From JBNJDW01 sp051745265 (GTDB taxonomy: Bacteria > Pseudomonadota > Alphaproteobacteria > Micavibrionales > CSBR16-224), in the NCBI GenBank assembly GCA_051745265.1, contig JBNJDW010000005.1:1-20883 (forward strand): a stretch of 20,883 nt of DNA, written 5' to 3'. Shown one piece after another: positions 8,843-15,685 of the stretch (position 1 is its first letter; every line of letters starts with the position of its first letter). The notes under the pieces were generated by a model. The model did not search any database. It was given only the letters and a program-made list of their open reading frames with translations, and was not told the origin of the DNA. The translations under genes and the position numbers were made by a program.

Positions 8843-8871
8843 TTGACAGCCCCTGCTTTTCCCGCACAATA
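8843..8871 (+). promoter_or_regulatory. Predicted ispD promoter, leaderless start
   Basis: A perfect -35 hexamer TTGACA (8843-8848), a 17 bp spacer and a -10-like ACAATA (8866-8871). The expected start of transcription, about 6-8 bases downstream, falls at or next to the A of the ispD ATG at 8877. No Shine-Dalgarno is visible upstream of that ATG, which fits a leaderless mRNA. Confidence 0.5.
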
Positions 8872-8876
8872 ATGAC

Positions 8877-9608
8877 ATGTCGCGACCTGAAACCTCACAT
8901 GATGCGATTATCGTTGCCGCCGGTCAGGGCAGCCGTTTTGGCGGCGCCATCCCTAAACAATACTGCCCGCTTAATGGTATGGCGGTTATCCGCCACAGTG
9001 TTCAGGCCTTTCAGGATCATCCGCTTATTGGAGGGATTATTCTGGTCATTCATAAAGACCATCAACATTATATCGCCGATATTTTCACGCCCGCTGACAG
9101 GAACCGCCTTACCATCGTAACCGGCGGTGAGACCCGCAGCCAGAGCGTCTTTACGGGGCTAAAAGCCTTAAGCGATACGCCGCCGGCAGGGGTATTGATC
9201 CATGATGGTGCCCGCCCGCTGGTCACATCCGCATTAATCACCGATATCTGCAGCGCGCTACAGACGGCGCCCGCCGTCGTTCCGGTTATTGAAATGACCG
9301 ATACAATAAAGACCGTCAGCAATAACCGAACACTAAATACGCTTGACCGAAAACATCTGCGCGCCGTGCAAACACCGACCGGTTTTTCCTATAACAAGCT
9401 GGTAGAATTAATGCAGCAAAACACAAACCCGGAACTGACCGAAGAAAGCTGTCTTTTTGAACAGGCCGGTGCAGAGGTCCGCTATATTACAGGCGACTAC
9501 CGTAATATTAAAATCACCCGGTCAGAGGACCTGCCCCTTGCCACTTTCTTCCTGACACAACAAAAGGATAATAAAGATGAAGATGCCCCGCACCGGCTTT
9601 GGCTATGA
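8877..9608 (+). CDS. ispD: 2-C-methyl-D-erythritol 4-phosphate cytidylyltransferase
   Basis: Third step of the MEP isoprenoid pathway: joins CTP and methylerythritol 4-phosphate to give CDP-methylerythritol. The 243-residue product begins with the nucleotide-binding loop AAGQGSRFGG and PKQY. Family motifs HDGARPLV and QTPTGF appear in the middle and later parts. The ATG at 8877 gives SRPETSHDAIIVAAGQG; an ATG five bases upstream is in another frame. Its 3' end overlaps ispF by 32 bp in a different frame. In many Alphaproteobacteria ispD and ispF are fused into one protein; here they are separate. Confidence 0.96.
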   Translation: MSRPETSHDAIIVAAGQGSRFGGAIPKQYCPLNGMAVIRHSVQAFQDHPLIGGIILVIHKDHQHYIADIFTPADRNRLTIVTGGETRSQSVFTGLKALSDTPPAGVLIHDGARPLVTSALITDICSALQTAPAVVPVIEMTDTIKTVSNNRTLNTLDRKHLRAVQTPTGFSYNKLVELMQQNTNPELTEESCLFEQAGAEVRYITGDYRNIKITRSEDLPLATFFLTQQKDNKDEDAPHRLWL

Positions 9609-10065
9609 CGTTCACCGTTTTGATGAACCGGAGGGAGCCACACAGCTGCGCCTGTGTGGCATTGATATTCCCTTCCGCCAAAGATTAAAAGGCCATTCCG
9701 ATGCGGATGTCGCGCTTCATGCCCTGACAGATGCTTTACTGGGTGCGCTTTGTATGGGAGATATTGGCGAGCATTTTCCACCATCAGACGCACAATGGAA
9801 AGACCGTGACAGCCGGGTATTTTTAGACTTTGCCATAAAAGCCTTGACCGAACGCGGTGGTGCACTGGAACATACCGATATCACAATTGTCTGTGAACAA
9901 CCCAAAATCGGCCCTCATAAAAATAATATGCGCACCCGCCTTGCAGAAATCCTGCAAATAACCGAAAATAGAATCAACGTCAAAGCCACAACAACAGAAG
10001 GCCTTGGCTTTACAGGCCGCAAAGAAGGTATTGCTGTCTACGCCGTTGCAACGATTTCAATTTAA
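9577..10065 (+). CDS. ispF: 2-C-methyl-D-erythritol 2,4-cyclodiphosphate synthase
   Basis: Fifth step of the MEP pathway, cyclising CDP-methylerythritol 2-phosphate to the cyclodiphosphate. The product has 162 residues, close to the usual 157-160. The zinc-binding D11 and H13 are in GYDVHRF, and a further metal and active-site segment reads GHSDADVALHALTDALLG. The C-terminal motif KATTTEGLGFTGRKEGIA is complete. An AAGGA Shine-Dalgarno lies inside the end of ispD, followed by ATG at 9577; ATG at 9583 is an alternative two codons later. The overlap with ispD suggests translational coupling. Confidence 0.97.
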   Translation: MKMPRTGFGYDVHRFDEPEGATQLRLCGIDIPFRQRLKGHSDADVALHALTDALLGALCMGDIGEHFPPSDAQWKDRDSRVFLDFAIKALTERGGALEHTDITIVCEQPKIGPHKNNMRTRLAEILQITENRINVKATTTEGLGFTGRKEGIAVYAVATISI

Positions 10066-10087
10066 AAGACAAAAGGCTTTACGCGTC

Positions 10088-10612
10088 ATGAAACAACTTG
10101 CCGGAAAACTAAGACCGCGGATCACCGCCCTGCCCGAAGGCTGCCGCCTGAAAGATCCTGCCATGCTGCTTGCGACCTGGTTTGGCGCCGGACTTTTACG
10201 CCCCGGCCCCGGCACCATGGGCAGTCTTGCGGCCATACCTTTTGGCATCGGCCTTCAGGCGCTCTACGGTATTCCTGCATTGCTGGCCGGGATTGTTATC
10301 CTGTTCGGCGTGGGGGTTCTGGTGTCAAATATATATGACCGTAAGGCCGAGTCCCACGATAACAGCACGATCGTTATTGATGAAGTCGTCGGCATCTGGA
10401 TTGCCGCCATACCGGCCGCGACCAATCTTTGGCTATGGACCATCGCCTTTGTGCTGTTCCGCCTGTTTGATATCTGGAAGCCTTGGCCGATATCACACAT
10501 TGACCGCAATGTATCCGGTGGCCTCGGTGTTATGATTGACGATGTTCTGGCCGGTTTTCTGGCCTTTTGCGGCACAGCCGTTTTTGCCCTTCCCTTATTA
10601 GGAGTTTTATAA
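10088..10612 (+). CDS. pgpA: Phosphatidylglycerophosphatase A
   Basis: Membrane phosphatase that converts phosphatidylglycerol phosphate to phosphatidylglycerol. The 174-residue product has the family motifs in order: RPGPGTMGSLAAIP, then STIVIDEVVGIW, FRLFDIWKPWPI and GGLGVMIDDVLAG, with hydrophobic segments between them (for example PALLAGIVILFGVGVLV and the last 20 residues). I chose the ATG at 10088, which follows the ispF stop by 22 bp; the frame stays open further upstream inside ispF, but that stretch has no family resemblance. The stop overlaps the next start as TAATG. Operon with ispD, ispF and pncC is likely. Confidence 0.93.
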   Translation: MKQLAGKLRPRITALPEGCRLKDPAMLLATWFGAGLLRPGPGTMGSLAAIPFGIGLQALYGIPALLAGIVILFGVGVLVSNIYDRKAESHDNSTIVIDEVVGIWIAAIPAATNLWLWTIAFVLFRLFDIWKPWPISHIDRNVSGGLGVMIDDVLAGFLAFCGTAVFALPLLGVL

Positions 10613-11112
10613 TGTTCCCTGACCATATCGTTAAACTGGCGCATGATACTGTTGAAACCTATCGCAAGGCCGGAAAGAAAATCGCCACTGCAGAATCCTG
10701 TACCGGCGGGCTGGTCACTGGCGTTCTGACCCATATTCCCGGATCATCCGATGTTGTTGAATGCGGTTTTGTGACCTATTCAAACGCGGCCAAAACCAAT
10801 CTTTTGGGTGTAGACGTCGAAACCCTGCGTGAACATGGCGCCGTCAGCGAAGAAACCGCCGCCTATATGGCCGTTGGTGCACTGGAATATTCCGATGCCC
10901 ATGTCAGCGTTGCCATTACCGGCATTGCCGGCCCCGATGGCGGCAGCAAGGACAAGCCTGTCGGCACCGTCTGGTTCGGTATCGGTGTTTTGGATGGCGA
11001 TGAAATCAATATCCATACCGGTCAATATGCTTTTGACGGTGACCGCGAAGCCGTCCGGCTTGGCGCGGTTGAAACGGCCTTGACGATGCTCAACGATATC
11101 TTATCGGCGTAA
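10612..11112 (+). CDS. pncC: NMN amidohydrolase, CinA C-terminal domain
   Basis: Stand-alone CinA C-terminal-domain protein; characterised members (PncC) deamidate nicotinamide mononucleotide in NAD salvage. The product has 166 residues. Family motifs are present: ATAESCTGG near the N-terminus with the catalytic serine region, GFVTYSNAAK, and AITGIAGPDGGS followed by KPVGTVWFGI. The start is the ATG that overlaps the pgpA stop, with GGAG about 9 bases upstream. It is the last gene of the plus-strand operon and converges with ratA, from which it is only 16 bp away. No hairpin terminator is visible in that gap. Confidence 0.93.
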   Translation: MFPDHIVKLAHDTVETYRKAGKKIATAESCTGGLVTGVLTHIPGSSDVVECGFVTYSNAAKTNLLGVDVETLREHGAVSEETAAYMAVGALEYSDAHVSVAITGIAGPDGGSKDKPVGTVWFGIGVLDGDEINIHTGQYAFDGDREAVRLGAVETALTMLNDILSA

Positions 11113-11128
11113 CGGGGACAGAGTGAGC

Positions 11129-11563
11129 CTATGCACCATAGCGGTTCTGGGCTTCTTTTTCAAAAACATCAATCATCCGGCTCAGGGCTTTGTCAAAGAA
11201 CTGATTGGCGATGGACTGCATAATCCGTGATTTGAAAGAAAACTGGACATAGAAATCAACCTCACAGCCGCCTTCAGGTAAATCCATAAAAGACCAGGCA
11301 TTCGACAATTGCTGTAACGGCCCTTTGATATATTCGACATGAATTTCATGCGGTCTTGTGAATTTGACTTTTGACGTAAAACGCTCGGCATACATTTTAT
11401 AACCGACCGCCAGATCCGCCGTAATAGTGTGATCGGTTTTTTCATGGACGCGCATCCCTCGTATCCAGGGTATAAAATCCGGATAGCGTTCAATATCAAT
11501 AACAAGATCAAACAACTGCTCTGCCGTATAGGGCAGAATCCGGCGTTCATGATGCTCCAGCAT
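11129..11563 (-). CDS. RatA/Coq10-like SRPBCC protein
   Basis: Small START-like (SRPBCC) protein of 144 residues. Members are described as RatA, an inhibitor of 70S ribosome assembly in E. coli, or as Coq10-like ubiquinone-binding proteins; in Alphaproteobacteria the Coq10-like role is the more likely. Seen in the sequence: the N-terminal LPYTAEQLFDLVIDIERYP, then PDFIPW, and later GPLQQLSNAWSF, all in family order. The ATG at 11563 is 2 bp after the lipA stop, so the two genes are translationally coupled. The link with lipA is common in this class. The specific ligand cannot be told from sequence. Confidence 0.9.
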   Translation of the reverse strand: MLEHHERRILPYTAEQLFDLVIDIERYPDFIPWIRGMRVHEKTDHTITADLAVGYKMYAERFTSKVKFTRPHEIHVEYIKGPLQQLSNAWSFMDLPEGGCEVDFYVQFSFKSRIMQSIANQFFDKALSRMIDVFEKEAQNRYGA

Positions 11564-11565
11564 AA

Positions 11566-12525
11566 TTACTCCGCAACTGCCCCGGAAAGTTTTGCTTCCC
11601 GCGCCGCCCGCAGTTTTTCGAAATCTTCATCCGCATGATAGGAAGACCGGGTCAAAGGTGAGCTTGAAACCATCAAAAAGCCCTTGGCGCGGGCGATTTT
11701 TTCATAGGTTTTAAATTCCTCAGGGGTGACAAATTTTTCAAGCTTGGCATGTTTACGGGTCGGCTGCAGATACTGGCCGATGGTCAGAAAATCAACATCC
11801 GCGGCGCGCAGATCATCCATAACCTGCATGACTTCTTCACGGCTTTCGCCAAGCCCGACCATAATACCGGATTTGGTGAAGATCGTCGGATCGGTTTTCT
11901 TGACATCATCCAGCAGACTCAGCGATGTAAAATACCGTGATCCCGGGCGGATTGTCGGATACAGCCGCGGTACGGTTTCCAGATTATGATTAAAGACATC
12001 CGGCCCGGCTTCGGCCACAACTTTAACAGATCCTGATTTTCCCTTGAAATCAGGGGTTAAAATCTCAATCGTTGTTTCAGGCGACAGGCGGCGGATTTCA
12101 TTGATCGTCTTGACAAAATGTTCTGCCCCGCCATCCGGCAAGTCATCGCGATCAACCGAAGTCACAACAACATGGCGGAAACCGATTTTCTGAACAGCGA
12201 CAGCAACACGGGTTGGCTCCATCGCATCCAGATCGTCAGGCCGGCCTGTGGTGATATTACAAAAGGAACAGGCCCGGGTGCAGGTTTCCCCCATAATCAT
12301 GAAGGTCGCATGCTGTTTGGTCCAGCATTCACCGATATTCGGACAGGCCGCTTCTTCACAGACAGTTGTCAGATTCAGGTTGCGCATCATTTTACGGGTT
12401 TCATGATACATTTCTGAATTTGGCGCCTTAACACGGATCCAGTCAGGTTTCCGTTGAATCGGATTGTCCGGACGATGCGCCTTTTCAGGGTGGCGTTGTT
12501 TTTGTTCAGTTACGGGTTCCGTCAC
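11566..12525 (-). CDS. lipA: Lipoyl synthase
   Basis: Radical SAM enzyme that inserts two sulfurs into octanoyl groups on lipoyl domains, such as that of PdhC in this window. The product has 319 residues. The auxiliary cluster cysteines are C56, C61 and C67 (CEEAACPNIGEC), and the radical SAM cysteines are C82, C86 and C89 (CTRACSFC). The C-terminal RSSY serine motif is present. The start is GTG at 12525, decided by a strong GGAGG seven bases upstream. It is the first gene of a lipA-ratA pair. It would usually lie close to lpdA in this class; here ldcA and a five-gene accessory cluster separate them. Confidence 0.97.
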   Translation of the reverse strand: MTEPVTEQKQRHPEKAHRPDNPIQRKPDWIRVKAPNSEMYHETRKMMRNLNLTTVCEEAACPNIGECWTKQHATFMIMGETCTRACSFCNITTGRPDDLDAMEPTRVAVAVQKIGFRHVVVTSVDRDDLPDGGAEHFVKTINEIRRLSPETTIEILTPDFKGKSGSVKVVAEAGPDVFNHNLETVPRLYPTIRPGSRYFTSLSLLDDVKKTDPTIFTKSGIMVGLGESREEVMQVMDDLRAADVDFLTIGQYLQPTRKHAKLEKFVTPEEFKTYEKIARAKGFLMVSSSPLTRSSYHADEDFEKLRAAREAKLSGAVAE

Positions 12526-12648
12526 GCGATATCCTCCGTTTGTACCTGCCGTTTATATTCTATGTATCTATTCTTTGTAGCACGGGTTTCCAGCAAAATC
12601 GAATGTTTTATAGATTACCTTTTAATACAAAACTGCTATTCTTATTTG

Positions 12649-13584
12649 ATGTTGATCAAACCGCAGCCGTTAAAATCCGGCGATACCATAGCCACTGTTG
12701 CAACCTCGAACTGGATCCCGGATAAGGCCATTGAGTCAGTCCGCCCTATGATTGAGGGCGCGGGATTTTCATTCTACGTCCACCCCCAGACCGCAAAACG
12801 CGACCATCAGCAAGCCGGCAGTGCCAAGGAACGTGCCGGCGCACTTTGTGATACTTTTGCAGATCCCAAGATCAAGGCCATCATTCTGACCGCAGGCGGT
12901 GACCGGGCCTTACATATTCTGGATTACCTCGATTATGATCTGATCCGTCAGAATCCTAAAATCATTGTCGGTTACAGTGATGCGACCGCCGTACTCTCGG
13001 CCCTGCATAGCCGCACGGGTCTGGTCTGTCTTCATGGCGGCGATATCAGCAAATATTCAAAATCACCACCACCACATGTCTGGAACAGCTTTCGGAGCAT
13101 AAGCACGGGCGATCTTTACAGCTATCCCATGGAAAAAACCAAAATTCTGCGCGAAGGCGCGGCCACCGGCGTTCTTTATGGCGGCAACCTTTGCCTGCTT
13201 TCGAACCTTTGGGGCACGAAATATGCGCCCGATCTCAGCGGTAAAATCCTGTTTTTTGAAGATGAAAAAGAAAGCCTGTGGAATATAGACCGCATGCTGC
13301 TTTACGCCCGTCGGGTTGGCAGGCTTGATGATTGTGCCGGGATACTGATTGGCGGTTTTTCCGAATGTTCTGATAAAACCAATGCGGCCGGGGTGGGCTT
13401 TGGCCATACGCTGGAAGATCTGGTGCTGGAGCATACCGAGGGGCTGGACATCCCTGTCGTCAGCAAAGCCCCCTTCGGTCATCTTGACCTGTTACATACC
13501 ATCCCGATCGGCGGCACAGCCAGCCTGACCGCCAGAAATGATCGGACGACATTATTACTGACTGAGCCGGCCATGGCCGTATAG
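12649..13584 (+). CDS. ldcA: LD-carboxypeptidase, peptidase family S66
   Basis: Serine peptidase that removes the terminal D-alanine from muropeptide tetrapeptides in murein recycling. The 311-residue product begins with the usual IKPQPLKSGDTIATVATS. The nucleophile is S110 in GYSDATA, preceded by TAGGDRA, which matches the family glycine-rich loop. The catalytic Glu lies at about 204 in FFEDEKE and the His at 278 in FGHLD. GGNLCLL is also typical. I chose ATG 12649; the frame is open further upstream into the antisense of lipA but that part is not conserved. No Shine-Dalgarno is apparent before this ATG. No signal peptide, so cytoplasmic. It ends just before a strong terminator. Confidence 0.92.
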   Translation: MLIKPQPLKSGDTIATVATSNWIPDKAIESVRPMIEGAGFSFYVHPQTAKRDHQQAGSAKERAGALCDTFADPKIKAIILTAGGDRALHILDYLDYDLIRQNPKIIVGYSDATAVLSALHSRTGLVCLHGGDISKYSKSPPPHVWNSFRSISTGDLYSYPMEKTKILREGAATGVLYGGNLCLLSNLWGTKYAPDLSGKILFFEDEKESLWNIDRMLLYARRVGRLDDCAGILIGGFSECSDKTNAAGVGFGHTLEDLVLEHTEGLDIPVVSKAPFGHLDLLHTIPIGGTASLTARNDRTTLLLTEPAMAV

Positions 13585-13603
13585 CCCTCTATCCTCTTCC
13601 CAT

Positions 13604-13641
13604 AAAAAAGCCGCCCTTTCATGAAAAAGGCGGCTTTTTTT
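13604..13641. terminator. Bidirectional intrinsic terminator
   Basis: AAAAAAGCCGCC, a loop of 13 bases, then GGCGGCTTTTTTT. The GC stem is flanked by an A run on one side and a T run on the other, so it can terminate both ldcA (ending at 13584) and the convergent vWA gene (ending at 13656). Confidence 0.9.
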
Positions 13642-13655
13642 GTAAAACAAAATTT

Positions 13656-14456
13656 TTATTTTCTTTTCGGTGGGCCTGACGGGCGCTTACCGTTCTTAGG
13701 ATCAATCATCTTATCGAGTATAGCCAAACGTTGTTTAGCCTCACTAATATCTGACTTTTGTTCCGCATGTATTTTCTTTTTCTGTTCAATTTCAGTTTCA
13801 AGCTGATCTGCCGCACGCGACTTTTTTTCTATTTCAAGACTAAGCTCATCCCGGATTTCTTTTAAATCCGTATCAGCCTTCATCATAAGACTTTTAAGTC
13901 TATTATCGGCGGCAACTGTCCTATCTTTCCAGGTTGACTGAACCAGATTTTTCATCTCTGATGTATCAGCTATATAGGGTACAGAGGAGCTCGCATTACT
14001 GTCATAAGGCGTAATATATATTGTATCCGCATAACGAGACATAACATCCAATGATGACGTATATTGGCCTAGTGCCTCCAGAAAATATTTTTCATATTTC
14101 TGAGTGTCCTTTGGCTGTTCATCTGAAAAATAAATAATATTAACAGACTGCGCAGGCGCCGTAACCTTTTGGATACAATCAATGACACCCTGTGCGGTTG
14201 ATGCGGTTGGTCGCCCACCCGCAACAGCCATACCAGCGTCCATATCAGCCGGATCAATGGCAGCCGCACCTTCACTTGATACGCCTAAGATCAGCGTATT
14301 GGGCTGAGTACGCAATAAATAAGCGATTTTATGTGCCTGAGCATATGTCGACTGTTTTTGAAATACGCCTTTGGACAGCATGCTTGCTGAACAGTCAATC
14401 ATGAATACATTTAATGGTTCCGAAGCCGCGTTCGTATTAAAATGCGTTGCTGTCAT
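13656..14456 (-). CDS. vWA-domain protein with coiled-coil tail
   Basis: Not assignable to a named family. The 266-residue product starts with a von Willebrand A fold (about 12-170): the metal-site motif DCSAS (D21, S23, S25) after strand NVFMI, a threonine T84 in GGRPTAST, and D112 in IIYFSDEQP. These are the DxSxS, T and D positions of a complete MIDAS site, so divalent metal binding is likely. Residues 183-250 are charged and heptad-like, a probable coiled coil, and the protein ends in the basic tail KRPSGPPKRK. No signal peptide or membrane helix, so cytoplasmic. I chose ATG 14456 (AGAGAG eight bases upstream) over an upstream GTG at 14507, which overlaps the predicted promoter. It is probably its own transcription unit, next to four related genes. 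Confidence 0.75.
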   Translation of the reverse strand: MTATHFNTNAASEPLNVFMIDCSASMLSKGVFQKQSTYAQAHKIAYLLRTQPNTLILGVSSEGAAAIDPADMDAGMAVAGGRPTASTAQGVIDCIQKVTAPAQSVNIIYFSDEQPKDTQKYEKYFLEALGQYTSSLDVMSRYADTIYITPYDSNASSSVPYIADTSEMKNLVQSTWKDRTVAADNRLKSLMMKADTDLKEIRDELSLEIEKKSRAADQLETEIEQKKKIHAEQKSDISEAKQRLAILDKMIDPKNGKRPSGPPKRK

Positions 14457-14496
14457 CGTAAGCTCTCTATTCTTTTGTTTTATGTGAATATAGGGC

Positions 14497-14525
14497 ACGA
14501 TACCCACAAAAGAGCATTATGTCAA
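14497..14525 (-). promoter_or_regulatory. Predicted promoter of the vWA gene
   Basis: On the minus strand: TTGACA (14520-14525), 17 bp, TATCGT (14497-14502). The expected RNA start near 14489 leaves a leader of about 33 bases before the ATG at 14456. The element TTGACATAAT recurs at the head of the cluster (16816-16844). Confidence 0.6.
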
Positions 14526-14559
14526 CAAGGATTGGCGCTGAAAATTATTCGGATTTAAA

Positions 14560-14871
14560 TTATTTCTTTGGGGGCTTGGGCTTTGCAGAAGGCCTGTTTA
14601 ATACTTTCATACTATCATCATAGGTCTTAATCGCCCTCTTACCGATCCCGATCGCTTTGTTGTTTAAACGGCGCTGCTTTTCAAGCTTTTCTATTTGCTT
14701 GTCAATATCATCATTCTTACGTGTAAAACGCTTAACACGATCTTCTATTTCATTCCTAAGCGCGGTCAGTTTATGCGCCTCTTCGGCACTTACGGCCTTT
14801 TCTTTATCTGATTTAGGCGTCTGGATGAAATGCAGAGCGCTTTGATTGAATTTTTTGATAAGGTCGAACAT
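14560..14871 (-). CDS. Small basic coiled-coil protein
   Basis: Unrecognised 103-residue protein. Residues 28-75 are strongly charged with a heptad-like pattern (EEAHKLTALRNEIEDRVKR and following), a probable coiled coil, and the protein ends in a lysine/proline tail, NRPSAKPKPPKK. There is no signal peptide or membrane segment. It resembles the coiled-coil gene at 16441-16773: both have LTAxRN, a later (F/Y)DD and a (K/R)PS(G/A)K tail. The start is decided by GGAG seven bases upstream of the ATG. It follows the vWA-like gene at 14894-15592 by 22 bp. A truncated copy of its first codons survives at 15604-15663. I infer a structural partner of the vWA-like proteins. Confidence 0.75.
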   Translation of the reverse strand: MFDLIKKFNQSALHFIQTPKSDKEKAVSAEEAHKLTALRNEIEDRVKRFTRKNDDIDKQIEKLEKQRRLNNKAIGIGKRAIKTYDDSMKVLNRPSAKPKPPKK

Positions 14872-14893
14872 GTTATCTCCATTATATTTCAGG

Positions 14894-15592
14894 TTAAGAA
14901 GGATTGCGCCGTTTCAAACGTATCCGCCGCGAAGGCTGTTTTTTCTGAGCAGATGATGGCTCTGCCGGTTCAATGGATTTTGTCTGCTCGATACGCTTAA
15001 GCTCCGCAGCTACGCTTTGCTGTAACCGTTCAGCATCGGCAAACATCTCATGCAAAGACCGTGAGGGCTGTGGAGGTTTTTCTTCCGCTTTATTATCATC
15101 ATGACGCATCAATGCCGCATCATAGGTCAGCAGGCGCTTGACGGCTACATCCATATTAACAGCAGGAGAAATTGAGACTAATCCTATGCCGCCATACTGC
15201 TTCTCAAATTCTGTCAGCTCCCCTAAACTTATTGAAGCTGTTGTCGCGATCTTTAAAGGATACCTGCCGTTATGATCAAGCCGTTTAAACAAGGCGGCTT
15301 GATCCTTCCTCATTAAACTGTTCGGGGCTTTATTACTGAGATAGATGATTTGAACTGGCTGATCTTTTGCCGCCTTGCTCATCACATTACGCAAATCTTC
15401 TTGCAAATCATTTCCGGTGTAATAGGCCAAAGAAAGGACTTTAACATCGCTCTGCTCACTATTAGTCAGAGCGGTATGCGCCGGCATAAGGCCTTTGGAT
15501 ATAACGCCCCCACTCTTCGGGTTCTCCAGGACAACGACACTAAATGGCTTAACCACCTCACTATTCTTTGGCGATTTATGATCTGAACTCAC
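14894..15592 (-). CDS. vWA-like paralogue without metal site, copy 2
   Basis: Unrecognised 232-residue protein, roughly half identical to its neighbour at 15686-16408. The core (about 16-155) looks like a vWA-type alpha/beta fold. Strand FSVVVLENPKSGG aligns with NVFMIDCSAS of the vWA gene downstream, and PVQIIYLSNKAP aligns with SVNIIYFSDEQP. In this alignment the metal-site residues are changed: DCSAS becomes ENPKS, the GGRPTAST loop is absent, and the final Asp becomes Asn. The C-terminal part has an amphipathic helix (HEMFADAERLQQSVAAEL) and a basic end, RRIRLKRRNPS. The start is GTG at 15592, supported by AAGGA and by the identical leader of the paralogue. No export signal. Confidence 0.75.
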   Translation of the reverse strand: MSSDHKSPKNSEVVKPFSVVVLENPKSGGVISKGLMPAHTALTNSEQSDVKVLSLAYYTGNDLQEDLRNVMSKAAKDQPVQIIYLSNKAPNSLMRKDQAALFKRLDHNGRYPLKIATTASISLGELTEFEKQYGGIGLVSISPAVNMDVAVKRLLTYDAALMRHDDNKAEEKPPQPSRSLHEMFADAERLQQSVAAELKRIEQTKSIEPAEPSSAQKKQPSRRIRLKRRNPS

Positions 15593-15603
15593 TTTATCGT
15601 TCC

Positions 15604-15663
15604 TTATTCATTGGCTCTGTTAAAACCTGCGAACTGATTGAAATTTTTGATAAGGCCAAACAT
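15604..15663 (-). pseudogene. 19-codon remnant of coiled-coil gene
   Basis: After the vWA-like copy 1, the minus strand has GGAGATCAA, then ATG and the codons MFGLIKNFNQFAGFNRANE followed by TAA. The first ten residues match MFDLIKKFNQ, the start of the intact coiled-coil protein at 14560-14871. Similarity stops at about codon 12, and the rest is leader sequence of copy 2. This is what the right-hand breakpoint of a tandem duplication should leave. Its ribosome site is kept, so a 19-residue peptide could still be made, but I regard it as a scar. Confidence 0.75.
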
Positions 15664-15685
15664 TTGATCTCCAGCATCTCACAGG

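Noticed and set aside
10004..10087. Upstream extension of pgpA into ispF
   Set aside because: The extra 28 residues are an out-of-frame reading of the conserved ispF C-terminus and do not resemble PgpA.
11113..11128. Terminator between convergent pncC and ratA
   Set aside because: The 16 bp gap has no inverted repeat or T run.
12454..12648. Upstream extension of the LD-carboxypeptidase frame
   Set aside because: It overlaps the 5' end of lipA, shows no conserved sequence, and family members begin at the equivalent of ATG 12649.
14457..14507. GTG start for the vWA gene
   Set aside because: It would place the coding start inside the predicted promoter and has no ribosome site; ATG 14456 has AGAGAG upstream.
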